DNA from: Candidatus Saccharibacteria bacterium
GTDB taxonomy: Bacteria > Patescibacteriota > Saccharimonadia > Saccharimonadales > Saccharimonadaceae
NCBI GenBank assembly: GCA_016789455.1
Contig: JAEUQU010000002.1
Span: 186,001 to 250,000 of the forward strand
Length of the DNA stretch: 64,000 nt
Reading direction: 5' to 3'
Shown here: one piece after another, positions 26,463 through 33,993 of the stretch
Layout of the letters: each line of letters starts with the position of its first letter
Position numbering within the stretch: position 1 is the stretch's first letter
The notes under the pieces: generated by a model
Told to the model about the DNA's origin: nothing
What the model saw: only the letters and a program-made list of their open reading frames with translations
Database searches by the model: none
Translations under genes and position numbers: made by a program

Positions 26463-27065
26463 ATGGCAACACTGGAGACGAAAGATCTTTTTATGAAATG
26501 TCTGGCCGGCGCCACTGCGGCGGTGCAGCAGGTGTCGCCCGATGAGTTCGAGAAGCCGACGCCAGACACCGAATGGACCGTCCGCGACCTGGCGGGCCAT
26601 CTGCTGTACGAGCTGGCCTGGGTGGCGGACATCGTCAATGGCAAGACCATGGAGGAGGTCGGCACGCAGTATGACGGCGACCTGATCGCCGGCCGCCTGC
26701 AGGATAACTGGCAGCTGACGGCCGATCGGGCAACGGTGGCGGTGGAGGCGGCCGACCTGGAGGGCACGGCACACTTGTCATATGGCACGGTGACGGTACG
26801 CGATTATCTGGAGCAGATCGCAGCCGATCTGCTGATCCATGCCTGGGACCTGAGTACGGCACTAGGCCAGCCGCTGCAGTTTGAGAATGAAGTCGCCCAG
26901 TACGTCTACGACTACACCCTGCCGCGGCAAGACGACCTGAAGCAGAGCGGATTGTTCGCTGAGGCGGTACAGGTGCCGGATGATGCCGAGCTGCAGACCA
27001 AGCTGCTGGCATTGTATGGCCGGGATCGCACTGCCCAGGAAGCCAGGTTCAAAGCGTCGGCCTGA
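26463..27065 (+). CDS. TIGR03086-like DinB/mycothiol-maleylpyruvate isomerase fold protein
   Basis: A 200-residue protein with the four-helix DinB-like fold. The 'TEWTVRDLAGHLLYELAWVADIVNG' helix (about 37-61) carries the first metal-binding His, and 'ADLLIHAWDLSTALG' (about 121-135) carries the HxWD pattern typical of the actinobacterial TIGR03086 and MDMPI_N families. Such proteins bind zinc and may act on thiols. AAGGCAGAAG precedes the ATG. Its last 17 bp overlap the convergent sodX gene. Confidence 0.75.
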   Translation: MATLETKDLFMKCLAGATAAVQQVSPDEFEKPTPDTEWTVRDLAGHLLYELAWVADIVNGKTMEEVGTQYDGDLIAGRLQDNWQLTADRATVAVEAADLEGTAHLSYGTVTVRDYLEQIAADLLIHAWDLSTALGQPLQFENEVAQYVYDYTLPRQDDLKQSGLFAEAVQVPDDAELQTKLLALYGRDRTAQEARFKASA

Positions 27066-27357
27066 GCGGCCCGGCATTGATTGCCCGCGATAGCCGTAGC
27101 ATGACGCAGCCTTTGATAGAGCCGGCGGGGATGCCACCGAACGCCCGGCTGTCGAAACTATCGTGCTGATTGTCGCCGCGCACGGTGAACCGCCCGTCCT
27201 TCGCGCCGGTGATGCGCTTGACCATCTCGGTGCCGTTGAGCGTGAACACCACGATATCACCTACGGCATATCTCCGTTTGGTGCGCACAAGCAATAAGGT
27301 ACCGGCCTGTAGCGTCGGCGCCATGCTATTGCCGGCGACTTTCCGCAGCTTAAGCAC
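27049..27357 (-). CDS. sodX: Nickel-type superoxide dismutase maturation protease (S26 family)
   Basis: A 102-residue minimal signal-peptidase-like enzyme with Ser in 'GNSMAPTL' (about 10-17) and general-base Lys in 'EMVKRITG', and the later 'GDNQHDSFDSR' box. It lacks the membrane anchor of signal peptidase I, as is usual for SodX. It should remove the short N-terminal leader of NiSOD so that His1 becomes the amino terminus. Start is a GTG that overlaps the last base of the sodN stop (TAGTG), so the two are translationally coupled. Confidence 0.88.
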   Translation of the reverse strand: MLKLRKVAGNSMAPTLQAGTLLLVRTKRRYAVGDIVVFTLNGTEMVKRITGAKDGRFTVRGDNQHDSFDSRAFGGIPAGSIKGCVMLRLSRAINAGPLRPTL

Positions 27358-27755
27358 TACTGCTTACTGGCGTTGAACAGCTCAATGACCTCGCCGACCA
27401 TCCGTTGCAGCGTGGCTGCCTCCTCGGCGCTGACGGTGTGCTTGACCTCGCTGGCCTGCTTGACGGTCTTCCACAGGGTGTCGTGCAGTTCCGGAAACTT
27501 CTCAAGATGCTCCGGCTTGAAGTAGTCGCTCCACAGGATGTAGAGTTCGTTCTTGACCTTCTGGGCGTGCTTTTCCTTGGTCATGACGCTGCGCACGAAG
27601 GTGTTGTGCTTCTCGATGGTATCGAGCTCGCCCAGCGCCTCGATCTTCTCAATCATGCGGTGGCAAGTGTCGGCAGCGTGCCGCATGGTGTCGGTTTCGT
27701 AGATGCCGCAGGGGATGTCACAATGGGCCTTAACGATTTTGGGTGAAAAAAGCAT
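27357..27755 (-). CDS. sodN: Nickel superoxide dismutase
   Basis: A 132-residue four-helix NiSOD. The nickel hook 'HCDIPCGIY' (residues 11-19) gives His1, Cys2 and Cys6 of the mature enzyme after removal of a 10-residue leader. It dismutates superoxide to hydrogen peroxide and oxygen. A strong AGGAGG precedes the ATG. The downstream coupled protease gene completes the minimal NiSOD system. No nickel importer or Fe/Mn SOD is seen in this window. Confidence 0.93.
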   Translation of the reverse strand: MLFSPKIVKAHCDIPCGIYETDTMRHAADTCHRMIEKIEALGELDTIEKHNTFVRSVMTKEKHAQKVKNELYILWSDYFKPEHLEKFPELHDTLWKTVKQASEVKHTVSAEEAATLQRMVGEVIELFNASKQ

Positions 27756-27810
27756 GGTCGCCTCCTATGGTTATTGCTCTTATCATACCCGCCGGGCGCG
27801 GCGGTGTCAC

Positions 27811-28299
27811 TTATAGCTGGACGGTCTCGTTGTCGCCCGTCTTGGGCGGCTTACCCGTGACGGCGGCCTTGATGCTGCCAAACAGCGCGATGGCGCCGCC
27901 ATTGGGCGAGTCCCAGTATTCTGCCGTATCGGCCCGCACGCGCAGCAGGGCAATCTCCGGCGTCTCCAGGTCGTCCGGGAACCAGGCTTTGAGGAACGGA
28001 TTCCATAGTTCTTCCATTTTGCTGCGGTCACGCACCAGCTCGGCGGTGCCAGAGATGGAAACCCAATCATTCTTGCTGTCATTGCTAAAGCCGAGGTTGA
28101 CCATCGGGTGGCTGGCGATCTGCCGGGCCTTGGCGGAGTTCGCATAGGTAAAGAACCAGAGGTCGTTATCGCCCTCGACGTGCTGCACGCCCATCGGCCG
28201 GCTGACGTGGCGGCCGTCTTCGGTCATGGTGGTGAGCATGCAGACCCTGATGTCTTTGATTAGATCGAATAGCTTTTTGCGGGCTTCGTCGTTTTCCAT
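27811..28299 (-). CDS. Pyridoxamine-phosphate-oxidase-like flavin protein (general stress 26 type)
   Basis: A 162-residue split-barrel protein: 'CMLTTMTEDGRHVSRPMGV' (about 20-38) and 'LWFFTYANSAKARQI' (about 48-62) are the FMN- or F420-binding strands of the PNPOx-like/GS26 group. It is probably a flavin-dependent reductase or sensor used under stress. AAGGAG precedes the ATG. It lies just upstream of sodN on the same strand (55 bp gap), suggesting a joint redox-stress unit. Confidence 0.8.
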   Translation of the reverse strand: MENDEARKKLFDLIKDIRVCMLTTMTEDGRHVSRPMGVQHVEGDNDLWFFTYANSAKARQIASHPMVNLGFSNDSKNDWVSISGTAELVRDRSKMEELWNPFLKAWFPDDLETPEIALLRVRADTAEYWDSPNGGAIALFGSIKAAVTGKPPKTGDNETVQL

Positions 28300-28377
28300 G
28301 CGGACTCCTTGTTTATGGAGTCCAGTATGGGGAGCGGGGTGGTGGGTCGCAGTAAGAATCTTTACGTCAGGGGAAAC

Positions 28378-28659
28378 TTAGCGCAAGTAACCGATAATGC
28401 CGGTAACGATAAAGAACAGCGCAAAAATACCGTACAGAGGTGCCGCGGCAAGCATGAGGAAAAAGTAGCCCAGCAGGATTCCCCGTGCGACCGACAGCGT
28501 CTGGTCGTCAATTTTGTGGAAGGGCAGGCGGCGGACGATGGCAGGCATGCGGTTGACGAAGATGGCAAGCAGATACAGGAAGCCGATGTAACACAGGGCA
28601 CCGAAAAAGATTGATTCTGCGCCACTGCCTAGGTTGAAATTGAATTTGAAAAGGTCCAT
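28378..28659 (-). CDS. Small membrane protein (93 aa)
   Basis: Two or three hydrophobic helices (about 15-35, 60-90) separated by a basic loop 'RMPAIVRRLPFHKID'. No family recognised. No strong ribosome-binding site before the ATG. Same strand as the PPOX-like and sodN genes. Confidence 0.55.
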   Translation of the reverse strand: MDLFKFNFNLGSGAESIFFGALCYIGFLYLLAIFVNRMPAIVRRLPFHKIDDQTLSVARGILLGYFFLMLAAAPLYGIFALFFIVTGIIGYLR

Positions 28660-28690
28660 GATGATTCTTGATTAATGCTATAGGTTGGCC

Positions 28691-28729
28691 ATCCACCCCC
28701 GCACCGGTACATCCGGCACGGGAGTGGAT
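28691..28729 (-). terminator. Stable hairpin after secreted-protein gene
   Basis: ATCCAC and inner CACCGG/CCGG segments at 28691-28707 pair with 28713-28729 (a few G-U pairs). No obvious T run, so it may be mainly an mRNA 3' stabiliser. Confidence 0.5.
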
Positions 28730-28749
28730 TCGCAGGGTCACCCGGGTGG

Positions 28750-29223
28750 TCAGGCCAGGGCCGGTCGGCAGAGGTAGGCCTCCGCCGACGACCAGGGTTC
28801 GGACGGCGTCTTCTGGACGACGGTACTCGACGTGCTGGAGCCGCCGCTCGAGCTCTCGTTCTTGACGATGAGGTCGTTGTAGCTCTGGGCGGTGGCCCGG
28901 AAGTGGTCGCACTCGCCGGGCTTCAGCAGCACGGCGCTGACGGAGTTCCAACCGTCCTGGTTGGCCCAGCCGCCAGCCGCGTGGCTCCACTGACGGGGCC
29001 ACGACTCCTTGCGCTCGATCTTGAGGTAGTTCCAGCAGCCAGCCGTGTCCGAGCAGTCGCGCTCGAAGTCGGCCCAGGCAACGACGCTGTCGCCCTCGAG
29101 CTTGGGGGTGTGGACGCTCTTGACGCTCGCCATGGCCGAAGCCGGCGAGGCAAGCAGCAGGTTGCTGAGCACGAGCATGAGCCCGGTCAGCAGACTGACT
29201 GCGGTCGCTCTTGTGAATGGCAT
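28750..29223 (-). CDS. Secreted Cys-containing protein, GC-rich cassette
   Basis: A 157-residue protein with a classical signal peptide (about 1-30, hydrophobic core 'LLTGLMLVLSNLLLA', cleavage after 'SPASA'). The mature part has four cysteines ('CSDTAGC', 'GECDHF', 'LCRPA') that could form two disulfides, and a Ser-rich segment. Family unknown. GC-rich, GGGGAG before the ATG, promoter TTGCGG-18 bp-TAATAT upstream on the minus strand, and a 3' hairpin, matching the other GC-rich cassettes. An exported effector or adhesin is possible. Confidence 0.7.
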   Translation of the reverse strand: MPFTRATAVSLLTGLMLVLSNLLLASPASAMASVKSVHTPKLEGDSVVAWADFERDCSDTAGCWNYLKIERKESWPRQWSHAAGGWANQDGWNSVSAVLLKPGECDHFRATAQSYNDLIVKNESSSGGSSTSSTVVQKTPSEPWSSAEAYLCRPALA

Positions 29224-29323
29224 GTCGCTCCCCGAAAGCGGTTGTTGGATGGGTGACCCTGCCTAAACATATTACGACACAATCGCCAAGCGCCGCAATA
29301 TAATTCTTTGCCAATGCTGAAAA

Positions 29324-29824
29324 TCAGCGTGTAACAGACAGTGCATACAAGGCGATGCCCGCAGCCACCGATACATTGAAAGACTCCTTGCGGCCGCGCA
29401 TCGGTATCTCGACGATATCATCGCACAATGCCAGCAGATCCGATGCTACGCCATCAACTTCTTCGCCCAGGAGCAACGCCAGCCGGGTGGGCGGTGCGTA
29501 ATCGGGCAGGTTGATGCTACCGCTAGCCTGCTCAAGTGCCACAAGCTGGAATTCCTCCTGCCGCAGCTGTCGCATTAATGCTGTGGCGGACTGATGGTGG
29601 CTGAATGGTACGGTTGCCTCGGCGCCAAGCGCGCTCTTATGGATCTGCCGGGTCAGCTTGTCGCGCTCGTGCGGCAAGCGGGCATCAGTACCATCAAGCA
29701 GTGCCGGGTACGGTGTGTAGCCGCTGAGATAGAGGTGTTTCACGCCGAATCCGTCGCAGCTGCGAAAGATCGCCCCGACATTATGGGTGGAACGGATATT
29801 GTGGGCAATGACGACGATTTCCAT
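29324..29824 (-). CDS. SpoU-family RNA 2'-O-methyltransferase
   Basis: A 166-residue SPOUT enzyme: motif 1 'NIRSTHNVGAIFRSCDGFG' (about 9-27), motif 2 'RLALLLGEEVDGVA', motif 3 'SFNVSVAAGIALYAL' near the end. RNA target unknown. The ATG at 29824 is chosen because TACACT (29834-29839 on the minus strand) lies 9 bp upstream, making the message leaderless; the frame open to 29842 crosses that box. Confidence 0.82.
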   Translation of the reverse strand: MEIVVIAHNIRSTHNVGAIFRSCDGFGVKHLYLSGYTPYPALLDGTDARLPHERDKLTRQIHKSALGAEATVPFSHHQSATALMRQLRQEEFQLVALEQASGSINLPDYAPPTRLALLLGEEVDGVASDLLALCDDIVEIPMRGRKESFNVSVAAGIALYALSVTR

Positions 29825-29874
29825 GGTGGTTTTAGTGTACACTGCCGCGATGTCAGCGCAAACTATGTCAAAAA

Positions 29875-29935
29875 CGCTACCTGTAGTGCAATAAGTGGTC
29901 TCTAGTGCGCTACCTGTAGTGCGCTATATATAGCG
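29875..29935. repeat. Iterated repeats and palindrome between two promoters
   Basis: CGCTACCTGTAGTGC occurs at 29875-29889 and again at 29908-29922. AGTGCGCTA occurs at 29904-29912 and 29919-29927. CGCTATATATAGCG at 29922-29935 is a perfect 14-bp palindrome. All lie between the SpoU gene and pilB, upstream of the pilB promoter, so they may be a multi-site operator. Confidence 0.6.
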
Positions 29936-29957
29936 TAGGTACTGACGCCGCTGTGCT

Positions 29958-29986
29958 TTGCTGCTTATGGTTAGTCATAGTACAAT
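29958..29986 (+). promoter_or_regulatory. pilB promoter (leaderless)
   Basis: TTGCTG (29958-29963), 17 bp, TACAAT (29981-29986). The ATG is 8 bp further, so transcription should start on or beside the start codon. Confidence 0.65.
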
Positions 29987-29994
29987 AAGAGCCA

Positions 29995-31617
29995 ATGAGC
30001 CGAGACACCAAAGCCGACGTGCGCGTCCGTCAGCAAGAAGAAGAGAATACCGAGCGGCGAGCCCATCTGCTTGGGTTGCGCTACCTGGACACCAGGGCCA
30101 TCGTCAATAACCTGCCACTGGTTGACGGCTATACCGATAATGACGAGATGCGCAAGAACGTCCTGGTGCCACTGCTGGCGCCGGCCGAAAACCAGAACCT
30201 GACGTTTGGCATCACTATCAATACGCCGCAGCCGGCGGTCAAGGCGATCCGCGAGCGCAACCCCGAGCTGAACATCGATTTCTACCTCATCAGCAACAGC
30301 AGCTTCCGCGATTTCATGCTGCGCTACGACCCGCCGCAGGAAGTCCACTACGATGACGTCAAGATTGCCAAGGACGGCGACAGTGCTACTATCGCCGAAG
30401 TATCCAAGACGCTGGAATCGGTCAACTCGGATGACCTGTTGGATTACCTCATCAACCAGTCGTACCACCTGAACGCCAGCGACATCCATATCGAGCCGCA
30501 GCGCGAACATGTACGCGTCCGCTTCCGTGTTGACGGTGCCCTGCACCCGGTGGCCAACTTTAGCCACGACAAATACCGCGTGGTACTGGCTGCCATTGCC
30601 TCACGCGCCAACATCTCGTTTGCCGCCACTGACGCGCAGACCGGACACCTGACCCAGAAGGTTATTAACCCGGAGGGCGCAGAGGAAATCCTTAACATGC
30701 GTATCGAAACGGTGCCGACGGTCCATGGCCAGGACGCCGTCATCCGTCTCTTCAATTTTGACGAATCTTTATTAAATCTTGATGTACTCGGCCTGACGAA
30801 ACAGGAACTTAATGAATTCGGTGAGATTATCAGCCATCCGCACGGCATGGTAATGGTGGTGGGGCCGACCGGTTCGGGTAAGTCGACGACGCTCTACAGT
30901 ATTATCAATTCATTAAACGAGTCGTCACGAAAAATTCTTACCCTGGAAGATCCGGTCGAGTTCAGCATCCCGGGCATCAGCCAGATTCCCGTCAATACCC
31001 AGACCGGCGACAGCTTCGCGGAGAAGTTGCGGGCCGTGCTGCGCCTCGACCCCGACGTGGTCATGGTCGGTGAGATCCGTGATGTCGACACCGCCAAGAC
31101 GGCGGTCCAGGCTTCGATTACCGGCCACCTGGTCTTGACGACCTTCCACGCCAACTCGGCGGCGACGGCATTGAGCCGCATGATAGACATGATCGGCGTC
31201 AACCCGATATTTTCCACGGCCATCCGCCTGATTATCGGCCAGCGGCTGGTGCGCCGGCTGGACGACAACACCAAAGAGGCGTACACCCCCGACGAAGCCA
31301 CCCAGAAATGGATACGCACCGTGCTGCAGGTGTTGCCGCCCGATGTGCCGCCGGTCGACTTTGACAACCTGACGCTCTACCGCCCGGTGCCGACGCCAGA
31401 GAACCCTTTTGGCTTCAGCGGGCGTATCGTGCTGATGGAGCAGATGATCGTCAATGAGGAGATTCAAAAGTTCCTGCGCGGCGACGCCGCCGGGGAGGGT
31501 TCGGAAAAAATCGAGGCCGTCGCCAGGAAACAGGGCATGCTGACACTGGTGCAGCAAGGCGTGCTGCGGGCGCTGGCGGGTGAGACGACGCTGGACGAAG
31601 TCAACCGCGTACTATAG
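29995..31617 (+). CDS. pilB: Type IV pilus assembly ATPase (PilB/GspE family)
   Basis: A 540-residue secretion ATPase that powers pilus extension. N-terminal part (about 1-130) is divergent; the N2/CTE domains include 'LLDYLINQSYHLNASDIHIEP' (about 147-167), Walker A 'GPTGSGKST' (about 290-298), Asp box, Walker B 'DPDVVMVGEIRD' (about 351-362) and the His box 'TFHANSAATAL'. The tetracysteine zinc motif seen in many PilB proteins is absent; the corresponding segment is 'RRLDDNTKEAYTPDE'. No other pilus machinery genes adjoin it, though four prepilins are encoded at 47-53 kb. Start supported by the promoter. Confidence 0.87.
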   Translation: MSRDTKADVRVRQQEEENTERRAHLLGLRYLDTRAIVNNLPLVDGYTDNDEMRKNVLVPLLAPAENQNLTFGITINTPQPAVKAIRERNPELNIDFYLISNSSFRDFMLRYDPPQEVHYDDVKIAKDGDSATIAEVSKTLESVNSDDLLDYLINQSYHLNASDIHIEPQREHVRVRFRVDGALHPVANFSHDKYRVVLAAIASRANISFAATDAQTGHLTQKVINPEGAEEILNMRIETVPTVHGQDAVIRLFNFDESLLNLDVLGLTKQELNEFGEIISHPHGMVMVVGPTGSGKSTTLYSIINSLNESSRKILTLEDPVEFSIPGISQIPVNTQTGDSFAEKLRAVLRLDPDVVMVGEIRDVDTAKTAVQASITGHLVLTTFHANSAATALSRMIDMIGVNPIFSTAIRLIIGQRLVRRLDDNTKEAYTPDEATQKWIRTVLQVLPPDVPPVDFDNLTLYRPVPTPENPFGFSGRIVLMEQMIVNEEIQKFLRGDAAGEGSEKIEAVARKQGMLTLVQQGVLRALAGETTLDEVNRVL

Positions 31618-31652
31618 GCGCCGCGGATGCCGTGGGGCCGCCGGTGCAGCTG

Positions 31653-32096
31653 CTACCGATACAACGAAATAACCCAGACGATAACAACGAAATGCACCGC
31701 CTCGACGATAGCGCCGGGCGGTTTTTCGTACCACTGGATGCGCATCGCGAAGTTCATGAAGCCGTGCAGGGCGCGGGTGACTGGATGGTCGGCGCGGAAA
31801 TACTTGTAATACCAGACGATATCCGGAGCGAAGGCCAGGAAGGCGCAGGCGCCGATGAGCAGGTCGAGCTGCGGAAAAAGCCACATGGCGGTGACGGTGA
31901 CGATTATCATGCCCAGCCCGTCGGCGACGATGACGTTACGGAAGAACCGGCTGCCGGGTTTCATGGCGGGATGGCCGAAGTGTGGCACCATATCGAGCAA
32001 AAAATGCGAAGCCAGGGCGAGCAATGGCGCAAGCAGCGGGTGCTTCACGCTGACGGCGATGGCGATTCCGGTGATGGCGTGGTTGAGACCGGTCAT
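31653..32096 (-). CDS. Membrane metal-dependent hydrolase-like protein (DUF457/YdjM type)
   Basis: A 147-residue membrane protein with about four helices. 'NHAITG' at the N-terminus and 'ASHFLLDMVPHFG' (about 29-41) give the His/Asp pattern typical of the YdjM/LexA-regulated or DUF457 metal-dependent hydrolase group; biochemical role unknown. It lies 34 bp downstream of the GH13 gene on the same strand and converges on pilB. Confidence 0.65.
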   Translation of the reverse strand: MTGLNHAITGIAIAVSVKHPLLAPLLALASHFLLDMVPHFGHPAMKPGSRFFRNVIVADGLGMIIVTVTAMWLFPQLDLLIGACAFLAFAPDIVWYYKYFRADHPVTRALHGFMNFAMRIQWYEKPPGAIVEAVHFVVIVWVISLYR

Positions 32097-32130
32097 ATGG
32101 TCCTCCTTGGGGTCGGCTGAATACTGGCGG

Positions 32131-33930
32131 TTAGGTATCTTGAGAATATATCAAAAGTGAGTAGGGGCCGATAGTGATGGACGCCTGGCCGCCGGCGGCA
32201 GTGATGCTGTTACTCTCGGTGCCGGCAAAATCAGCACTGTAGCCTTGCCAGTCGCTGTTAAGCCGGACATGCCACTCGCCGTCGGCCGGCAGCGGCAGGG
32301 TTACCCCGGAGCGAACGGCGGACGAGAAATTGAAGACGACGACGGTACTCCTGCCGGGTGCGTCGCCGGCGGCGTACCGGCGGTAAGCCAGCAGGTTGGT
32401 CTCCTCGTCGCACAGCAGCACCTCGGCCAGGCCGCCTTGCAAACCTGGCGTGTGGCCACGCAGATTGCGGCGGGCGGCGATCAGGTCGCGGTAGAGCAGG
32501 ATGATGCCGCTGTGTTTGGCGGCCTTGTCCCAATCGAGGGCTCGCCAGTTGCTGAAGCTGCCCTCTTCCATGAATTCCTGACCTTGGAACAGCATGGGGA
32601 TGCCCGGCGCGGTCAGGATGAGGGCGGCGGCCAGGCCGGAGCGGCGGCGGGCCTCCAGGTTGTCGCTGTCGCCAGGGGAGATTTCTTCGTTGAGGCGGGC
32701 GCGGCCGTTGGCGTCGGCATCGTGCGACTCGCTGTAGATGATGCGGCTGAACGGGGCGCGGCTGGCCGGATTGGCAGGGTCGCAGGCCTGCAGAAAGTCG
32801 CTGAGGCGGCTGATATCGCGCTGGCTGTCGTCACCCGGGCCGAGGACCTCTCGCAGCAGGTAGGGAAGCGGTGTCTCCCATTGGGCGTTGAAGCCGAGGC
32901 CGCCGGCGGAGACGGGTTCGGTGACCAGCCGGTTGCTGGCGGAATCTTCGGCAATGAGCAGGGCGTCGGGACTGGCTTCACGCGCGGTAGTGGTGATGTC
33001 GCGCAGTAGCTGCCAGCCGTCAGGAATATCAGTCTCCGGGTCATTGTCGCGGCCAAGCACATTGCGGATGTAGTGGGTCGAGTCGACGCGCAGGCCATCC
33101 ACGTGGCAATCGCGCAGCCACATGCGGACGTTCTCGGTGATGTACTGGCGGACTTCGGGGCGGCCGTAATCCAGGCGGGTATCGCCCCACGGCGTGACGG
33201 CGCGCCAGTCATTATAGAAGTAGATGCCGCCGCGGCCGTTTTCGCTCCAGCCGTCGAACTGCCAGAGGTCGAGGCCCGGGTCGGGGCTGAGGTGGTTGTA
33301 GACGACGTCGAGCAGGACGCCGATGCCGCGCTTGTGAGCCTCACGGACAAAGCGCATCAGGGCGTGGCGGCCGCCGTAGGCCGATTCGACGGCATAGAGA
33401 TAGTCCGGTGTGTAGCCCCACCAACGGTCCATCCAGTTCTCGCTGCAGGGCATGAGCTCGATGGCGGTAATACCTAAGGCTGCCAGGTGGCCGAGTTTCT
33501 CGATGGCGGTGTCGAAAGTGCCGCTGGTTGAGGCGTCGGGCCGGTTGAAGGTGCCGATGTGGAGTTCGTAGATGACTTGGTCATAGGCCGGGCCGAGGGT
33601 GAAGCTGTCGTCCTGCCAATCAAAATCCGGATCGACGATGATGGCGTTGTCGCCGCTGGCGGTCAATTGCAAGGCCCGCGGGTCGTTCTTCTTGAGAAGT
33701 CGGCCATCAGCTGCTACAATACAGTACTTGTATTGCTGGCCGACGCTAGCCTCTTTCACAGTAACCCGCCAGTAGCCATGGGCGTGGTGGACCAAAGGAG
33801 TCGCGGTTTCTGACCAATCGTTGAAGTCGCCCATGATAGTGACGCTTGTGGCAAACGGTGCCCACAGCCAAAAGACGACGCCGTGAGTGGTGACGGTAAC
33901 TCCGTTGGTCTGTTGAGGTTGGGCGCTCAT
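32131..33930 (-). CDS. GH13 alpha-glucan enzyme (branching-enzyme/amylase-like) with N-terminal CBM48
   Basis: A 599-residue cytosolic enzyme. The CBM48/E-set domain (about 10-95, 'FWLWAPFATSVTIMGDFNDW') precedes the GH13 barrel (about 120-490). Conserved regions: I 'DVVYNH', II 'GLRVDSTHYI' (nucleophile Asp), III 'LLIAEDS' (acid/base Glu), IV 'SESHDAD' (Asp). A C-terminal beta domain follows. The layout matches 1,4-alpha-glucan branching enzyme-like or trehalohydrolase-like GH13 members; exact specificity is not decidable. Divergent from the sigma-factor gene with only 63 bp between starts, so regulation may be shared. Confidence 0.82.
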   Translation of the reverse strand: MSAQPQQTNGVTVTTHGVVFWLWAPFATSVTIMGDFNDWSETATPLVHHAHGYWRVTVKEASVGQQYKYCIVAADGRLLKKNDPRALQLTASGDNAIIVDPDFDWQDDSFTLGPAYDQVIYELHIGTFNRPDASTSGTFDTAIEKLGHLAALGITAIELMPCSENWMDRWWGYTPDYLYAVESAYGGRHALMRFVREAHKRGIGVLLDVVYNHLSPDPGLDLWQFDGWSENGRGGIYFYNDWRAVTPWGDTRLDYGRPEVRQYITENVRMWLRDCHVDGLRVDSTHYIRNVLGRDNDPETDIPDGWQLLRDITTTAREASPDALLIAEDSASNRLVTEPVSAGGLGFNAQWETPLPYLLREVLGPGDDSQRDISRLSDFLQACDPANPASRAPFSRIIYSESHDADANGRARLNEEISPGDSDNLEARRRSGLAAALILTAPGIPMLFQGQEFMEEGSFSNWRALDWDKAAKHSGIILLYRDLIAARRNLRGHTPGLQGGLAEVLLCDEETNLLAYRRYAAGDAPGRSTVVVFNFSSAVRSGVTLPLPADGEWHVRLNSDWQGYSADFAGTESNSITAAGGQASITIGPYSLLIYSQDT

Positions 33931-33993
33931 GATCGTTGTAAACCTTATGGTTATTATGCGCGTGGGGCGGGGTGTTTGGCAAGGAGTTCACTT

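Noticed and set aside
32245-33009. 254-codon frame antisense to the GH13 gene
   Set aside because: Low-complexity Gly/Ala/Val-rich translation typical of a shadow frame; GH13 motifs on the other strand are clear.
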